From NCBI GenBank assembly GCA_043755815.1, contig JAYUSF010000230.1, forward strand, positions 1 through 43,154: a stretch of 43,154 bases of DNA, written 5' to 3'. Positions 1 to 8,356 of the stretch are shown piece by piece; within the stretch, counting starts at the first letter, position 1, and each line of letters starts with the position of its first letter. The notes under the pieces are model-generated. The model saw only the letters and a program-made list of their open reading frames with translations, searched no databases and was not told the DNA's origin. Made by a program: the position numbers and the translations under genes. This DNA is from CAIWAH01 sp043755815 (lineage in GTDB: Bacteria; Verrucomicrobiota; Verrucomicrobiia; Limisphaerales; UBA9464).

Positions 1-1106
1 CTCGCCCCATCGGCGTCCGTGTCGTTGGTGCCCTCGTCCCCGTCGAGCAAGCCATCGCCGTCGGCGTCGGTGTCGAGGTGGTCAGGGGAGCCGTCGCCAT
101 CGGTGTCCGGAGGGGTGTCGGTCGGGTCGGACGGGTCGTAGCCCTGGACCTCCCCCGCTGTCCAGAGACCGTCATCATCGTCGTCGAGGTCGTTCCAGTC
201 GGGAATGCCGTCGGCGTCGGTGTCGTTGTTGTCGGTGAGTTCCATGCGCCATTGGATGTAGTCGCGCCAGGAAGTGCTGAGGCCACCGTCCTGAAATTCG
301 ACGTTGCCCAGGTAGCGATTGCCCGTTCGGGTCAGCGTGAACGCCTTGGACTGAACCACCCGCGTGTCCGAACCGGAATAGGTGATCGCGGGGAAACTGA
401 TCGTGTTGGCATCCACTACGACGAACGTCGCACCGCCCGAGTAAGTCGAGGTGGTTCCGTCCTCGTTGCTAACGGTTGCGGTGATCGTCGCACTGTTACC
501 GTCGCGGTTGTAGGTCAGTGAGCCCTGGGCATTCAGCAGGAACGAGGTGCCCCGGTAGATGATGGGACCGAAAACCGGGTCCTGGATCGTGGCGACATAG
601 CTCCCGGCGCCACTGCCGGCGGAACGGGTGAGCTGCCCTGACAAGGCCAACGCCGGTGAAGCGGACGGGAGCTGTCGCGTCACCGTGCCGGTGAACGCAG
701 TGGAGCCATTGCGGCTGACCTGGAGAAAGTCGGCGACGCCGTTCCCGTCGGTGTCGGTCGTCGGATAGGTTACCGTCGCGGTGCCGGACGAATCGACGGC
801 GCCGTTTTCGAACAGGACGTAGTCGGTGCGATAGGCGCCGGACGCCCCGGGGTTGGGACTCAATTCGCCGCTGAAGATCAGGAAGTTGCCCAAGGAATCG
901 TAAAGCGGAAGCCCTGAGCTTCCGTCGTAGGTGGTGAAATAGGCTTCGAGCGAGAACCCAAGAAGCGAGGCCGTGCCTTTCGAGAGGTTGACCGAGAGGC
1001 AGTAAGCACTGAGCGAGGCCTCCTTGGCCCCTAGCCTTCCACCCAGCGACACGGCACAGGTCACGGCAAGGAAAAGGCGCAGGCAAACCCATCGGGTAGT
1101 TTTCAT
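1..1106 (-). CDS. Secreted protein with thrombospondin type 3-like Asp-rich repeats (3' end outside window)
   Basis: The minus-strand frame stays open from an ATG at 1106 to the left edge (368 codons visible, no stop). It begins with a signal peptide (MKTTRWVCLRLFLAVTCAVS, then a small-residue region to about residue 29). Residues about 30-290 are Ser/Thr/Gly-rich, without a domain I recognise. From about residue 292 the sequence changes to acidic repeats such as DNNDTDADGIPDWNDLDDDD and DTDADGDGLLDGDEG. These are the calcium-binding pattern of thrombospondin type 3 repeats, usual in large exported or surface proteins. The start is set by the signal peptide and by an in-frame stop near 1167. 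The C-terminus (sorting signal, enzyme or adhesin domain) lies outside the window, so function is open. Export and Ca2+ binding are inferred from the repeats. Confidence 0.8.
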   Translation of the reverse strand, partial: MKTTRWVCLRLFLAVTCAVSLGGRLGAKEASLSAYCLSVNLSKGTASLLGFSLEAYFTTYDGSSGLPLYDSLGNFLIFSGELSPNPGASGAYRTDYVLFENGAVDSSGTATVTYPTTDTDGNGVADFLQVSRNGSTAFTGTVTRQLPSASPALALSGQLTRSAGSGAGSYVATIQDPVFGPIIYRGTSFLLNAQGSLTYNRDGNSATITATVSNEDGTTSTYSGGATFVVVDANTISFPAITYSGSDTRVVQSKAFTLTRTGNRYLGNVEFQDGGLSTSWRDYIQWRMELTDNNDTDADGIPDWNDLDDDDDGLWTAGEVQGYDPSDPTDTPPDTDGDGSPDHLDTDADGDGLLDGDEGTNDTDADGA

Positions 1107-1577
1107 GGAGATGAGGGGACGGAGTCTTGCTACTCGCTTCGCATCGCCCGAGCCACCCGAATTTTGTCAGACGCACACTCCTGAGGGCCGGATCGCGGCA
1201 GGGAGATGCCGCAGAACGAGGAGGGGAGGCAGGCGCGGGTCGCGGAAAGCGGATGGACGCTCTGGCGAAGAATCTTTCCCGAAGATCGAAGGCAGCAACC
1301 AGAGCGACAAAGGTGGAACCGCCATAGCTGCGGGTTGGTTGGCAATTACCACCACACAAAAGAGGGGGAGCCCTTGGGTTGCTGGAATACGACCGCGAAA
1401 AAGATCGACGAGAAAGCAGGCCGAGAACGGCAGGGACGGTCAATTCAGGGAGGGCAAACGGACCGGTTGAGGGCGGAGAAATCCAAAAGCAAAGAAACCA
1501 AAACACTGGGCGACATCGGCGAACTTATTCGGAATTTGATTCTGAATTCACGCAAGCTGCTTGGGTCAGAAATGAAA
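1107..1577. other. Gene-poor stretch between the repeat protein and tRNA-Ser
   Basis: About 470 bases without a gene I can support. Several open frames cross it on both strands, but they are basic, low-complexity and lack recognisable motifs. One runs on into the antisense of tRNA-Ser. The stretch presumably carries the promoter of the minus-strand repeat protein. I see no convincing promoter hexamers or strong ribosome binding site before its ATG at 1106. Confidence 0.5.
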
Positions 1578-1602
1578 CAACTCGTTGCAATGCAACGAGT
1601 TG
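1578..1602 (-). terminator. Probable terminator of tRNA-Ser
   Basis: A perfect 12-bp inverted repeat (CAACTCGTTGCA at 1578-1589, TGCAACGAGTTG at 1591-1602) lies 7 bases beyond the CCA end of the tRNA on the minus strand. Read in that direction it is followed by TTTCATTTCT, a broken T-tract. On the plus strand no T-run follows, so it is assigned to the tRNA transcript. Confidence 0.65.
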
Positions 1603-1607
1603 AAATC

Positions 1608-1702
<95 letters not shown>

Positions 1703-1713
1703 GCGCCGCGCCA

Positions 1714-1742
1714 AGAAAACACGCGCCCAAAGTGTTGGTCAA
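1714..1742 (-). promoter_or_regulatory. Candidate promoter of tRNA-Ser
   Basis: On the minus strand TTGACC (1737-1742) is separated by 17 bases from TTTTCT (1714-1719). Transcription would begin near 1707, about 5 nt before the tRNA 5' end. The -35 matches the sigma-70 consensus at 5 of 6 positions and the -10 at 3 of 6. Spacing and position make it plausible. Confidence 0.45.
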
Positions 1743-1843
1743 GGCCGAGTCCTAAAACTCGTTGTTCCCGCTACCCCGCGGCTTCTGCGGGAATCACCGT
1801 GTTTCAGGGCGCGTTTGCATGATCCGGGATTTGATGGGGTGAC

Positions 1844-3268
1844 TCACCTTGCGATCAGCGCCGCCGGCAGTTCCGTGATGAAGATTTGGTTGAACCAACC
1901 TTGGTTCCCCAAAACTCGACGAACATAGGCAATCCGACGGCTATCGGGGGCAAAAACACACGCCTCCGGACGGGGCGCAGCGGCGGCTTCAACCGGAGGT
2001 GTCAGGCGATGAGTTGCACCGCTGCCGGCATCGGTCACGCAGACCGAACCGTCCCCAACATGGCCCAGCCAGCGGCCATCGCCGCTCCAGGTAAAAGCCG
2101 ACGCAATGTCGAAGAAGTTGTGTGTGAGCTGGCGCGGCGAACCGCCTTGGGGCGCGATCGTCCAGAGCTGGGCGATGCCGGCTTCGTCCCGCATCAGGAA
2201 CGCAATCCGGCTGCCGTCGGGTGACGAACGCAACCAATGGCGCGGTCCCTGAATCCCCGGGAACTTGCGTCCGGCGGTGAAGGTTAGCCGGTGTTGCGCC
2301 ACCCCGGCCGGCGGGCTGGGCCGAAGCGTGGCGGTGCCCGCCAGCGGCCCCGAACCCGGCTGGGTCAGGTCGGCCGGCATATCGGCGAGGAATACTTCCG
2401 CAATCGCTTCGCCAGAGGGCGTTACGACCTGACCTTGGAACGCCAACGCATGGATTTGCCGGACTCCGTCGGCGCGCACGTAGCCGTTCGTGCCCACCCA
2501 CCCCTCCTCAAAGGCCCGGCGGATCTCGTTGGAGCCGGGTTTCGGTTCGTTGACGGTCCGGGTCACCAGCACGGTGAAGTCACCGTCGTGATTCCGGGGA
2601 TGCGTCCGCGGCACCGTCACCGGCCGGCCCACCACCGTCACCCCGAGGTTGCGCTGGTTGCGGTCATGCGAACCGGCGTCGCCGAGCGCGGCCAGCACGT
2701 GGTCCTCGTAGGTGAAGCTGACCCGGCTGCCGTCGCCGCTGAAGACGTGGACGTGCGAACCGCCGCGCAACGCACCCGCCGTGAACGGTTCTGCTAAATT
2801 CCGGGCGTCAAGCCGGCGCGCGACGCCGGGCCGATCGAACTCCACCCGTGCGCCTTCGCGGTGAACCGGTCCGTATTGCCAGTCCGGCGTGGGTCGCTCG
2901 GGGCCGTGGATGAACACGACCTCGGGCTTGGCCGGATGCCACGTCACCACGCCGCAGTGGGCGCCGTTCCCGGTCCGATAAAGCACGCGGATTTCGCGGG
3001 TCCGCACATTCACCGCCTCGATCCGATCGCCATCAAACTGGTCGCCCGCCGCGTCGGACCGGACGTCGTAGGCCAGCCATTCGCCGTCCGGCGACCAGGC
3101 GCCGACGTTGGTGAGGATGTGGCCGGTGGGCGACGACGTGAGCTGGATTTCCGCGGCAAGGTCAGTCATGGGGAAGCGGTGGATCGGGGCACAGCCACCA
3201 ACCAGCGCACCCACCGCCACGGCCAGCGCTCGGGAAACGCGGGCAAGGAGGAAACAAGTCGAGCGCAT
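1844..3268 (-). CDS. YidR-like DUF3748 beta-propeller lipoprotein
   Basis: A 474-residue protein whose sequence follows E. coli YidR (DUF3748) along its length, with stretches such as VFIHGPE, LRGGSHVHVFS, EEGWVG, FLMRDEAGIAQLW and PRQLTHN. Blocks of the type WSPDGEWLAYD and SSPDGSRIAFL resemble TolB/WD40-like propeller blades. The family is related to oligogalacturonate-lyase-like propellers, but its substrate is not established. The N-terminus has a hydrophobic segment ending VGALVGGC, a lipobox, so it is probably a lipoprotein, unlike cytosolic YidR. The ATG at 3268 is chosen because it starts the signal peptide. A TTG at 3313 would extend it by 15 polar residues. It lies 79 bp downstream of the beta-barrel gene and may be co-transcribed with it. 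Confidence 0.85.
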   Translation of the reverse strand: MRSTCFLLARVSRALAVAVGALVGGCAPIHRFPMTDLAAEIQLTSSPTGHILTNVGAWSPDGEWLAYDVRSDAAGDQFDGDRIEAVNVRTREIRVLYRTGNGAHCGVVTWHPAKPEVVFIHGPERPTPDWQYGPVHREGARVEFDRPGVARRLDARNLAEPFTAGALRGGSHVHVFSGDGSRVSFTYEDHVLAALGDAGSHDRNQRNLGVTVVGRPVTVPRTHPRNHDGDFTVLVTRTVNEPKPGSNEIRRAFEEGWVGTNGYVRADGVRQIHALAFQGQVVTPSGEAIAEVFLADMPADLTQPGSGPLAGTATLRPSPPAGVAQHRLTFTAGRKFPGIQGPRHWLRSSPDGSRIAFLMRDEAGIAQLWTIAPQGGSPRQLTHNFFDIASAFTWSGDGRWLGHVGDGSVCVTDAGSGATHRLTPPVEAAAAPRPEACVFAPDSRRIAYVRRVLGNQGWFNQIFITELPAALIAR

Positions 3269-3347
3269 GGTCGGAACGCGGCCAGTCGAACCCAATTGGG
3301 CGCTGTTTGCCAACTCCCTTCCCCGGCCGCTTTCGCGCGGATGCCGT

Positions 3348-4226
3348 TCAGAACCGGACCGTCAATCCGAGGAACGGGCTGTAGTCCGGCGCCGCGCCGG
3401 TGACCCCGAAGTTGCAGCCCAGATCGAGCTGGGTGTTGTCTCCGATGCCGTAGGTGAAGCCGAGGTCCACCTGGCCCTGCCATTCGCCACCGCTTTCCGG
3501 CGTCACGAGCGCGGCGAACTCGAGATAGAATGCGAGGCTGCCGATCAGGTCCCGGCCTACGGTAAGCGTGTTGAAGTATTCAAAGTCGTGCCCGTTCAGG
3601 CCGTCGCTGACGATATCCACCTCAGTCTGGGCGCCCAGGCCCCATCCGGCCCCGAGATCCATGCTGAAGGGCAGGATCACGCCGCCCTCGATCGCGCCGT
3701 TGCGGGTCCCTGACTTGGGGAGCGGCCACTTGACGAAGGGCATGATGCCCAACGCCGTGCGGCCGCCATCATTGCCCCATAGATTGACCTTCAGCCGGGT
3801 CTGCATCTCGCCAAACCCGGAGTCGCGGGCCAGGGTGCCGGCGACGTGATCCGTCACGCGGGAACTCACGTGGCCGTCCAGCACGAGCTGCACGTCCACG
3901 TTGTTCAGCAGGCCGATCTTGGCGTTGACGCCGCCCAGGCCGTAGGCGCGGGTCGAGACGTCCCCGCCGCCGGACCGGTCTCGGTCAAAGGTCGCGTTCG
4001 CCAGGTCCCACTCCAACTGCACATGGCCGGCATCCACGGTGTAGGGGCTTTCCGTCTGGTCGGGCCGGTCCGTGCTCAGCTCCCGCATCTGCGCCTTGGG
4101 CGTCGGGTTGAAGAGGTGGAATTCGCTTTTGTCCGGGGCAGCGTTGCCTAAATCGGCGGAAAGCGGCGCGGGAGCCATCAGGAGCAACGCGAGGCGGGAG
4201 GCCATCGGTGATTTCATGGTGCGCAT
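3348..4226 (-). CDS. Outer-membrane beta-barrel protein, Phenol_MetA_deg-like family
   Basis: About 292 residues with an N-terminal signal peptide, then ELSTDRPDQTESPYTV, the usual opening of the 'transporter' family annotated as MetA-pathway phenol degradation proteins. The rest has alternating polar/hydrophobic strands with many Gly and aromatic residues and ends in LTVRF, a C-terminal Phe typical of outer-membrane barrels. The family is thought to form small outer-membrane channels; the substrate is unknown. An AT-rich word upstream (4252-4262) is shared with the control region of the Mn/Fe importer at 12 kb, so a role in metal entry is a reasonable inference. ATG codons at 4226 and 4217 are both possible starts. 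Confidence 0.8.
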   Translation of the reverse strand: MRTMKSPMASRLALLLMAPAPLSADLGNAAPDKSEFHLFNPTPKAQMRELSTDRPDQTESPYTVDAGHVQLEWDLANATFDRDRSGGGDVSTRAYGLGGVNAKIGLLNNVDVQLVLDGHVSSRVTDHVAGTLARDSGFGEMQTRLKVNLWGNDGGRTALGIMPFVKWPLPKSGTRNGAIEGGVILPFSMDLGAGWGLGAQTEVDIVSDGLNGHDFEYFNTLTVGRDLIGSLAFYLEFAALVTPESGGEWQGQVDLGFTYGIGDNTQLDLGCNFGVTGAAPDYSPFLGLTVRF

Positions 4227-4250
4227 AAGGCCGCAGATGAATATTTACGT

Positions 4251-4271
4251 CAAACATTTTGTTTTATGCTT
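4251..4271 (-). promoter_or_regulatory. Candidate metal-regulator operator upstream of the outer-membrane protein
   Basis: The element CAAACATTTTGTTTTATGCTT contains an imperfect palindrome AAACAT-N8-ATGCTT (one mismatch). It resembles the general form of the known E. coli MntR box (AAACAT-N10-ATGTTT). The 11-bp word AAACATTTTGT recurs exactly at 12068-12078, and a near copy is at 12045. It sits about 25-45 bp before the beta-barrel start in an otherwise GC-rich sequence. Regulation by the MntR-like protein is inferred. Confidence 0.45.
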
Positions 4272-4351
4272 AATACATACACCTCCGATGCCATCAGGGC
4301 TCCGGACGACTTTGTGTCGGTGATTCGGTGGGAGACCTTCGGTTCGCCATG

Positions 4352-4383
4352 GCCACCAACTGGACCGCGGTCCAGTTGGTGGC
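4352..4383. repeat. 32-bp perfect palindrome upstream of serS
   Basis: Left arm GCCACCAACTGGACCG (4352-4367) is the exact reverse complement of the right arm CGGTCCAGTTGGTGGC (4368-4383), with no spacer. No T-run follows on either strand, so it is not a standard terminator. It lies between the divergent beta-barrel gene and serS. It could be a binding site for a dimeric protein, a cruciform, or a dispersed palindromic element. Confidence 0.75.
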
Positions 4384-4450
4384 TGCCAAAAACCTGCTGC
4401 ACTAGCGAAGACCGGCGCTTGGGCGGCCGTCGCCGCCAGTTTTCCCCGGC

Positions 4451-4480
4451 TTGCCGGCGCGCGACCGACTTCCCTACTGT
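4451..4480 (+). promoter_or_regulatory. Candidate serS promoter
   Basis: TTGCCG (4451-4456) and TACTGT (4475-4480) are 18 bases apart. A start of transcription about 7 nt beyond the -10 falls at 4487, 2 nt before the serS ATG, which would make the mRNA leaderless. No Shine-Dalgarno sequence is visible before the ATG. Confidence 0.4.
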
Positions 4481-4488
4481 CGGCCGAC

Positions 4489-5790
4489 ATGCTCGACATC
4501 AAGTTGCTCCGGGAGAAACCCGATTTTGTCCGCGAACGCCTCGCCACCCGCTTGGCCGGCGACGAGGCGAAGGTCAACGACGTGCTGGCACACGACGACC
4601 GACGCCGAGCCGCAGTGGCCGAGGTCGAGCAACTGAAGGCCAAGCGCAATTCGGCCTCCAAACTGATTGGCGCGTTGATGGGCCAGAAGAAGCAGGCCGA
4701 GGCCGAAGCCATGAAGGCCGAAGTCCGCGACATTGGCGACCGGATCGCAGCACTGGACAAGGCGGTGGCCGACGCCGAGGCCGCCCGTGACGCGCTGCTC
4801 GCCACCATTCCCAACCTGCCCCACGCCAGCGTCGCGCTCGGCAAGGACGCCGCGGACAACCCGGAAATCCGCGTCCACGGCACCAAGGCCGCGTTTGACT
4901 TCCAGCCGCTTAACCACGTTGAACTCTGCGAGAAGCTGAAGCTGGTGGACTTCGCCCGCGGCACCAAGCTGAGCGGTTCCGGTTTCCTGCTCTACACCGG
5001 CTGGGGCGCCCGCCTGGAACGTGCGCTGATCAGCTTCCTGCTCGACCTGCACATCCACGAACACGGCTACACCGAAGTCGCGCCGCCCTACATCATCGGC
5101 GAGCACTGCATGTTCGGGGTCGGTCAGTTCCCGAAATTCAAGGACCAAGCCTACGCCGTGCAGGAAGGCCTCGACGGCTCAACACTTGGGAAGCTCTACC
5201 TGCTGCCCACCGCCGAGGCGCCGGTCGCCAACATCCACCGCGAGGAACTGCTCGCCGCCGCGCAACTGCCGATCCGTTACTGCGCCTACTCCCCTTGCTT
5301 TCGGGCCGAGGCCGGGGCCGCCGGCCTGGGCACGCGCGGCATGATCCGCGTGCATCAGTTCGACAAGGTGGAGCTAATCAAAATCACCACGCCCGAAACC
5401 GGCTACGACGAACTGGAGAAGCTGGTCCACAACGCGGAGAAGGTGCTGCAGCTTCTCGGGCTGCATTACCGCGTCATCAACCTCTGCACGGGAGACATGG
5501 GTTTCGCTTCGGCCAAAACCTACGACATCGAAGTCTGGGCGCCCGGCCAGGGCACCTACCTCGAAGTGTCGAGTTGCTCAAACTGCGAGGACTACCAGTC
5601 GCGTCGGATGAACCTGCGCTACAAGACAGAGACGGGCGAAAACCGCTTCCCGCACATCCTAAACGGCTCCGGCACCGCACTGGCCCGGCTGTTTGTCGCC
5701 CTCATTGAAACCCATCAGCAGGTCGACGGTAGCATTGCGATTCCAGCGCCCCTGCAGCCGTATCTAAAGGCAGATTCGATCACATTTTGA
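4489..5790 (+). CDS. serS: Seryl-tRNA synthetase
   Basis: This 433-residue protein is a full-length class II seryl-tRNA synthetase, which charges tRNA-Ser (and tRNA-Sec) with serine in the cytosol. Residues about 1-110 form the Lys/Ala/Glu-rich coiled-coil tRNA-binding arm, starting MLDIKLLREKPDFVRERL. The catalytic domain has the Thr-Ala-Glu serine-site segment (LLPTAEAPVANIHREE), class II motif 2 (SPCFRAEAGAAGLGTRGMIR) and motif 3 (NGSGTALARLFVALIE). Length is normal for the family. It has its own candidate promoter and appears monocistronic. Confidence 0.98.
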   Translation: MLDIKLLREKPDFVRERLATRLAGDEAKVNDVLAHDDRRRAAVAEVEQLKAKRNSASKLIGALMGQKKQAEAEAMKAEVRDIGDRIAALDKAVADAEAARDALLATIPNLPHASVALGKDAADNPEIRVHGTKAAFDFQPLNHVELCEKLKLVDFARGTKLSGSGFLLYTGWGARLERALISFLLDLHIHEHGYTEVAPPYIIGEHCMFGVGQFPKFKDQAYAVQEGLDGSTLGKLYLLPTAEAPVANIHREELLAAAQLPIRYCAYSPCFRAEAGAAGLGTRGMIRVHQFDKVELIKITTPETGYDELEKLVHNAEKVLQLLGLHYRVINLCTGDMGFASAKTYDIEVWAPGQGTYLEVSSCSNCEDYQSRRMNLRYKTETGENRFPHILNGSGTALARLFVALIETHQQVDGSIAIPAPLQPYLKADSITF

Positions 5791-5825
5791 AACATCAACC
5801 CGAGATTGAGGCCCCGACTCCGAAT

Positions 5826-5940
5826 CGATCCGGGGTGCGTAGGCTTATCCTCTTAAAGCTAGGCAGGATCGCCGAAGGCGCGGCTCCATGGGAGCCGGGG
5901 CAACCATTCCGCAGTCAGCTTGAAAACTCCGGAGGCGGAA
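5826..5940 (+). promoter_or_regulatory. Structured 5' leader of the DUF2142-like gene, class unknown
   Basis: The 150 bp between serS and the next gene folds into successive helices: CGATCC (5826-5831) with GGATCG (5866-5871) enclosing a small hairpin; CGCC-GAA-GGCG (5870-5880, sharing a base with the first); and CGGCTCC-ATG-GGAGCCG (5881-5897). TTCCGC (about 5907-5912) can pair with GCGGAA (5935-5940), next to the GGAGG ribosome binding site (5931-5935). The arrangement would suit a riboswitch or translational control element. I compared it from memory with SAM, glycine and c-di-GMP riboswitches and found no convincing match. Confidence 0.4.
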
Positions 5941-5941
5941 G

Positions 5942-8356
5942 GTGAGCGGTGGAACTTCCTCGAAAACACCGCGATGGCAGTCCGGCCTTCGGCCTGTCAT
6001 TGTGGGCCTCTCGGTCATGCTCGTTTGGGCTGGCCTCTTGTGGTTTCTGCTGAGCCGACCGGGACGACCCTATCTGAGCGAGAACCTCATCTTTCAGCGT
6101 CCAAATGTTTCAAAAGCCGCTTCGGCACGACCAAGACTGGTATTGCAGCCAGATGGGCGGCGAGTCTGGTCCCTGTTCATCGAAACCAAACCAGGTTTCC
6201 CCCTGACCGAGGCGCTTAGCCTCGGTTTTCCGATCGACGTCTCGCCCGGCGAGCCTCGCCACAATGGCTTAAGATACCGCACCTTCGGAACCGTCACCGC
6301 GGAATTACGCTCAGTCGATGGACGGATTTGGTTCCGCACCCCGGGGGAAGTCCTCCTGAGGGACGAATCACTGTTGGAGCTTTACCGGGCAAATCCGGGT
6401 CCTCCCGTAACTTGGACTGGAAACCCGACCAACCTGCCAGCCCGGCTCGAACTGCGCTTGTCCACCGCCGCGCCAGAGAACATTTCGTTCTGGGCCCACG
6501 CCGTTTCGAAAGGCTGGGTCGGAAGTGCTTCCTTCCCGTTGGGTTGGCTACGGGTCGGAGGAAATGGACAAGCTTCCAACGGTGGGGAGGAACACTACCT
6601 TACAGGACACCTGACTAGATCCTTCACGGAGCCAGTCCTCCGCCGAATCGACCTGCTAAGATTCCTGTGGGGCAGACAGGTCGCGAACCCGGATGTTCTG
6701 CATGTGCTGTTTCTGTCTGCCATCGCACTGGGTCTGGCAGGCGGCCTAATTACTGGGTTGCGAACCGTTGACGCACGACCCTGGAGGCAGGCCTTTGCCG
6801 CGGCGCTTGCCATCGGAGGATTCGGCGCGGCGCAAGCCAGCTTGCACGCGCCATTCTCGCCGCCAGACGAACCAGATCATGCGCTTAGCTACGCCGCGCA
6901 CATCAAGGACAGCCAGTTGCCAGCTGCGTTGCTCAAACTCGCGCAGGACGATCACAGCGAGCGGGTTCGTGCTCGGGTGTATGAACATTTCTGCGCCGCA
7001 GACATGACTCAAAGCTCCACGGCCAACTGGTCCGAGCATATCAATACTACCCCCCTACGGATGAGCGAGCGCTCACCGGCTACTTGCAGTTTTTGGAACC
7101 TCACCAGATTTCTCGTCCGCGGTGCTTCCGCCGGTGAAACCGTTTTTCGCTTGCGATTGCTGGCGGTCCTAACGGTTGCGTTAGCCGGCGGGGTCGCAGC
7201 ATATTGGTTGACTGCGGGGCACACGACGGGACCGCTGGCAGCCTGGTGGCCACTGCTTTTCGCACCTGGCATCCCATTCTTCGGCATGCAGGTGTCCAAC
7301 TACTTCTTACTGATCTCTTCACAGATCGTCATCGCTGGACTTCTGGCTTGGCCTTGGAAAGACGGCCACAGCGACCGCTGGCGAGGGCTCATGCTAGGCG
7401 CTGCCATTGGACTCTGTTTGGTCGCTTCGCGTGCTGCAATTCCCGTCGCCGCCGCAGCCGGCGTAATCCTCGCAATGCGCGCGACTAGATCGCGAAATGG
7501 CAAGTCGCTCGCTGCGGGCTGCCGCCAAGCCGCCTGTTTTTGGATCCTTCTCGGCAGCGGCTTACTGGCGCTTTCGGCTCGATCCCTACCTGAGTATGAC
7601 ATGGCAGCGCGGCAGAATTGGCGATCCATTATCACTGAGGCCGCTCCCACCTGGCTCGCCGAGCTTACCTTCTGGAGAGGTGTGGTGCTGGTCGTGTCCT
7701 GCGGTGCCGCAATCGAAGTTTTGGGCGGGTGCGTCCTGGCCAATGCGGTGGGATGCGAAGGTGAAGCTCCAGCTTGGCAAAGGCGGCTAACTCGTTCTTT
7801 GACTCTTATCGGAGCGGCTGCGCTGTTGATCCTACCATTATTCGGTGCGATGCCCGATTTCCAAGGGCTTAGCGCACACACGAGTGCAGGTCCGTTCGTC
7901 GCGTCCGCGATCAGTTCAATGCTGACCTCCTACGGGTTTTTCCATCACGACTATTTTCTGGCCGAAACCTTTTGGCGGGCCTGTGGCTACAACGAGGCGA
8001 TCGGGCCTCGCATTCTGGTAGGCATTGCCTGCTTCTTGGTGGTCTCTGGCTGGTCCCTTCGATTTTGGCTGACGGCAACCCGGCCAGACAAGTTCGGTCA
8101 CGCACTCGTCACGTTCCTGGCCTGCGCCGGCTACCTTACTGCGCTTGCAATCGGTGGCTGGCAGAGCAAGCACGGTCTGAATGGACGATACCTCGTGGGT
8201 TTCTATGTCTTCCTGCTTGTCGGTTCCGGCGTCGGCTGGACGATGTTCACCGCATCACTTTCCGAAAGGGCGGCGGGTTTGGCACGGCCACTTTGGCTGC
8301 TACCGCTCCTCGTTCACGGGGCCCACCTGTGCGCGCTGGTTGAGCGACAGTTTTGA
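5942..8356 (+). CDS. Large polytopic membrane protein, DUF2142-like
   Basis: An 804-residue protein with one N-terminal membrane segment (about residues 20-40), a soluble region of about 200 residues, and then roughly ten membrane helices. The motif SPPDEPDHALSYAAHI and the C-terminal GLNGRYLVGFYVFLL fit the DUF2142 family, which has a glycosyltransferase-C-like architecture and is often linked to surface polysaccharide. The acidic DEPDH would be the candidate active-site region. The GTG start is supported by GGAGG at 5931-5935, six bases upstream, one of the few clear ribosome binding sites here. The 3' end overlaps the convergent metal permease gene by 57 bp. The family assignment is by motif memory, and the substrate is unknown. 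Confidence 0.7.
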   Translation: MSGGTSSKTPRWQSGLRPVIVGLSVMLVWAGLLWFLLSRPGRPYLSENLIFQRPNVSKAASARPRLVLQPDGRRVWSLFIETKPGFPLTEALSLGFPIDVSPGEPRHNGLRYRTFGTVTAELRSVDGRIWFRTPGEVLLRDESLLELYRANPGPPVTWTGNPTNLPARLELRLSTAAPENISFWAHAVSKGWVGSASFPLGWLRVGGNGQASNGGEEHYLTGHLTRSFTEPVLRRIDLLRFLWGRQVANPDVLHVLFLSAIALGLAGGLITGLRTVDARPWRQAFAAALAIGGFGAAQASLHAPFSPPDEPDHALSYAAHIKDSQLPAALLKLAQDDHSERVRARVYEHFCAADMTQSSTANWSEHINTTPLRMSERSPATCSFWNLTRFLVRGASAGETVFRLRLLAVLTVALAGGVAAYWLTAGHTTGPLAAWWPLLFAPGIPFFGMQVSNYFLLISSQIVIAGLLAWPWKDGHSDRWRGLMLGAAIGLCLVASRAAIPVAAAAGVILAMRATRSRNGKSLAAGCRQAACFWILLGSGLLALSARSLPEYDMAARQNWRSIITEAAPTWLAELTFWRGVVLVVSCGAAIEVLGGCVLANAVGCEGEAPAWQRRLTRSLTLIGAAALLILPLFGAMPDFQGLSAHTSAGPFVASAISSMLTSYGFFHHDYFLAETFWRACGYNEAIGPRILVGIACFLVVSGWSLRFWLTATRPDKFGHALVTFLACAGYLTALAIGGWQSKHGLNGRYLVGFYVFLLVGSGVGWTMFTASLSERAAGLARPLWLLPLLVHGAHLCALVERQF

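Noticed and set aside
1..230. Tandem GTCGTCGGTGTCG-like DNA repeats as possible CRISPR or satellite
   Set aside because: The periodicity is explained by coding of Asp-rich thrombospondin type 3 repeats in the minus-strand gene.
496..1506. 336-residue minus-strand open frame
   Set aside because: It is a shifted frame of the signal-peptide and repeat protein starting at 1106; Arg/Pro-rich shadow composition.
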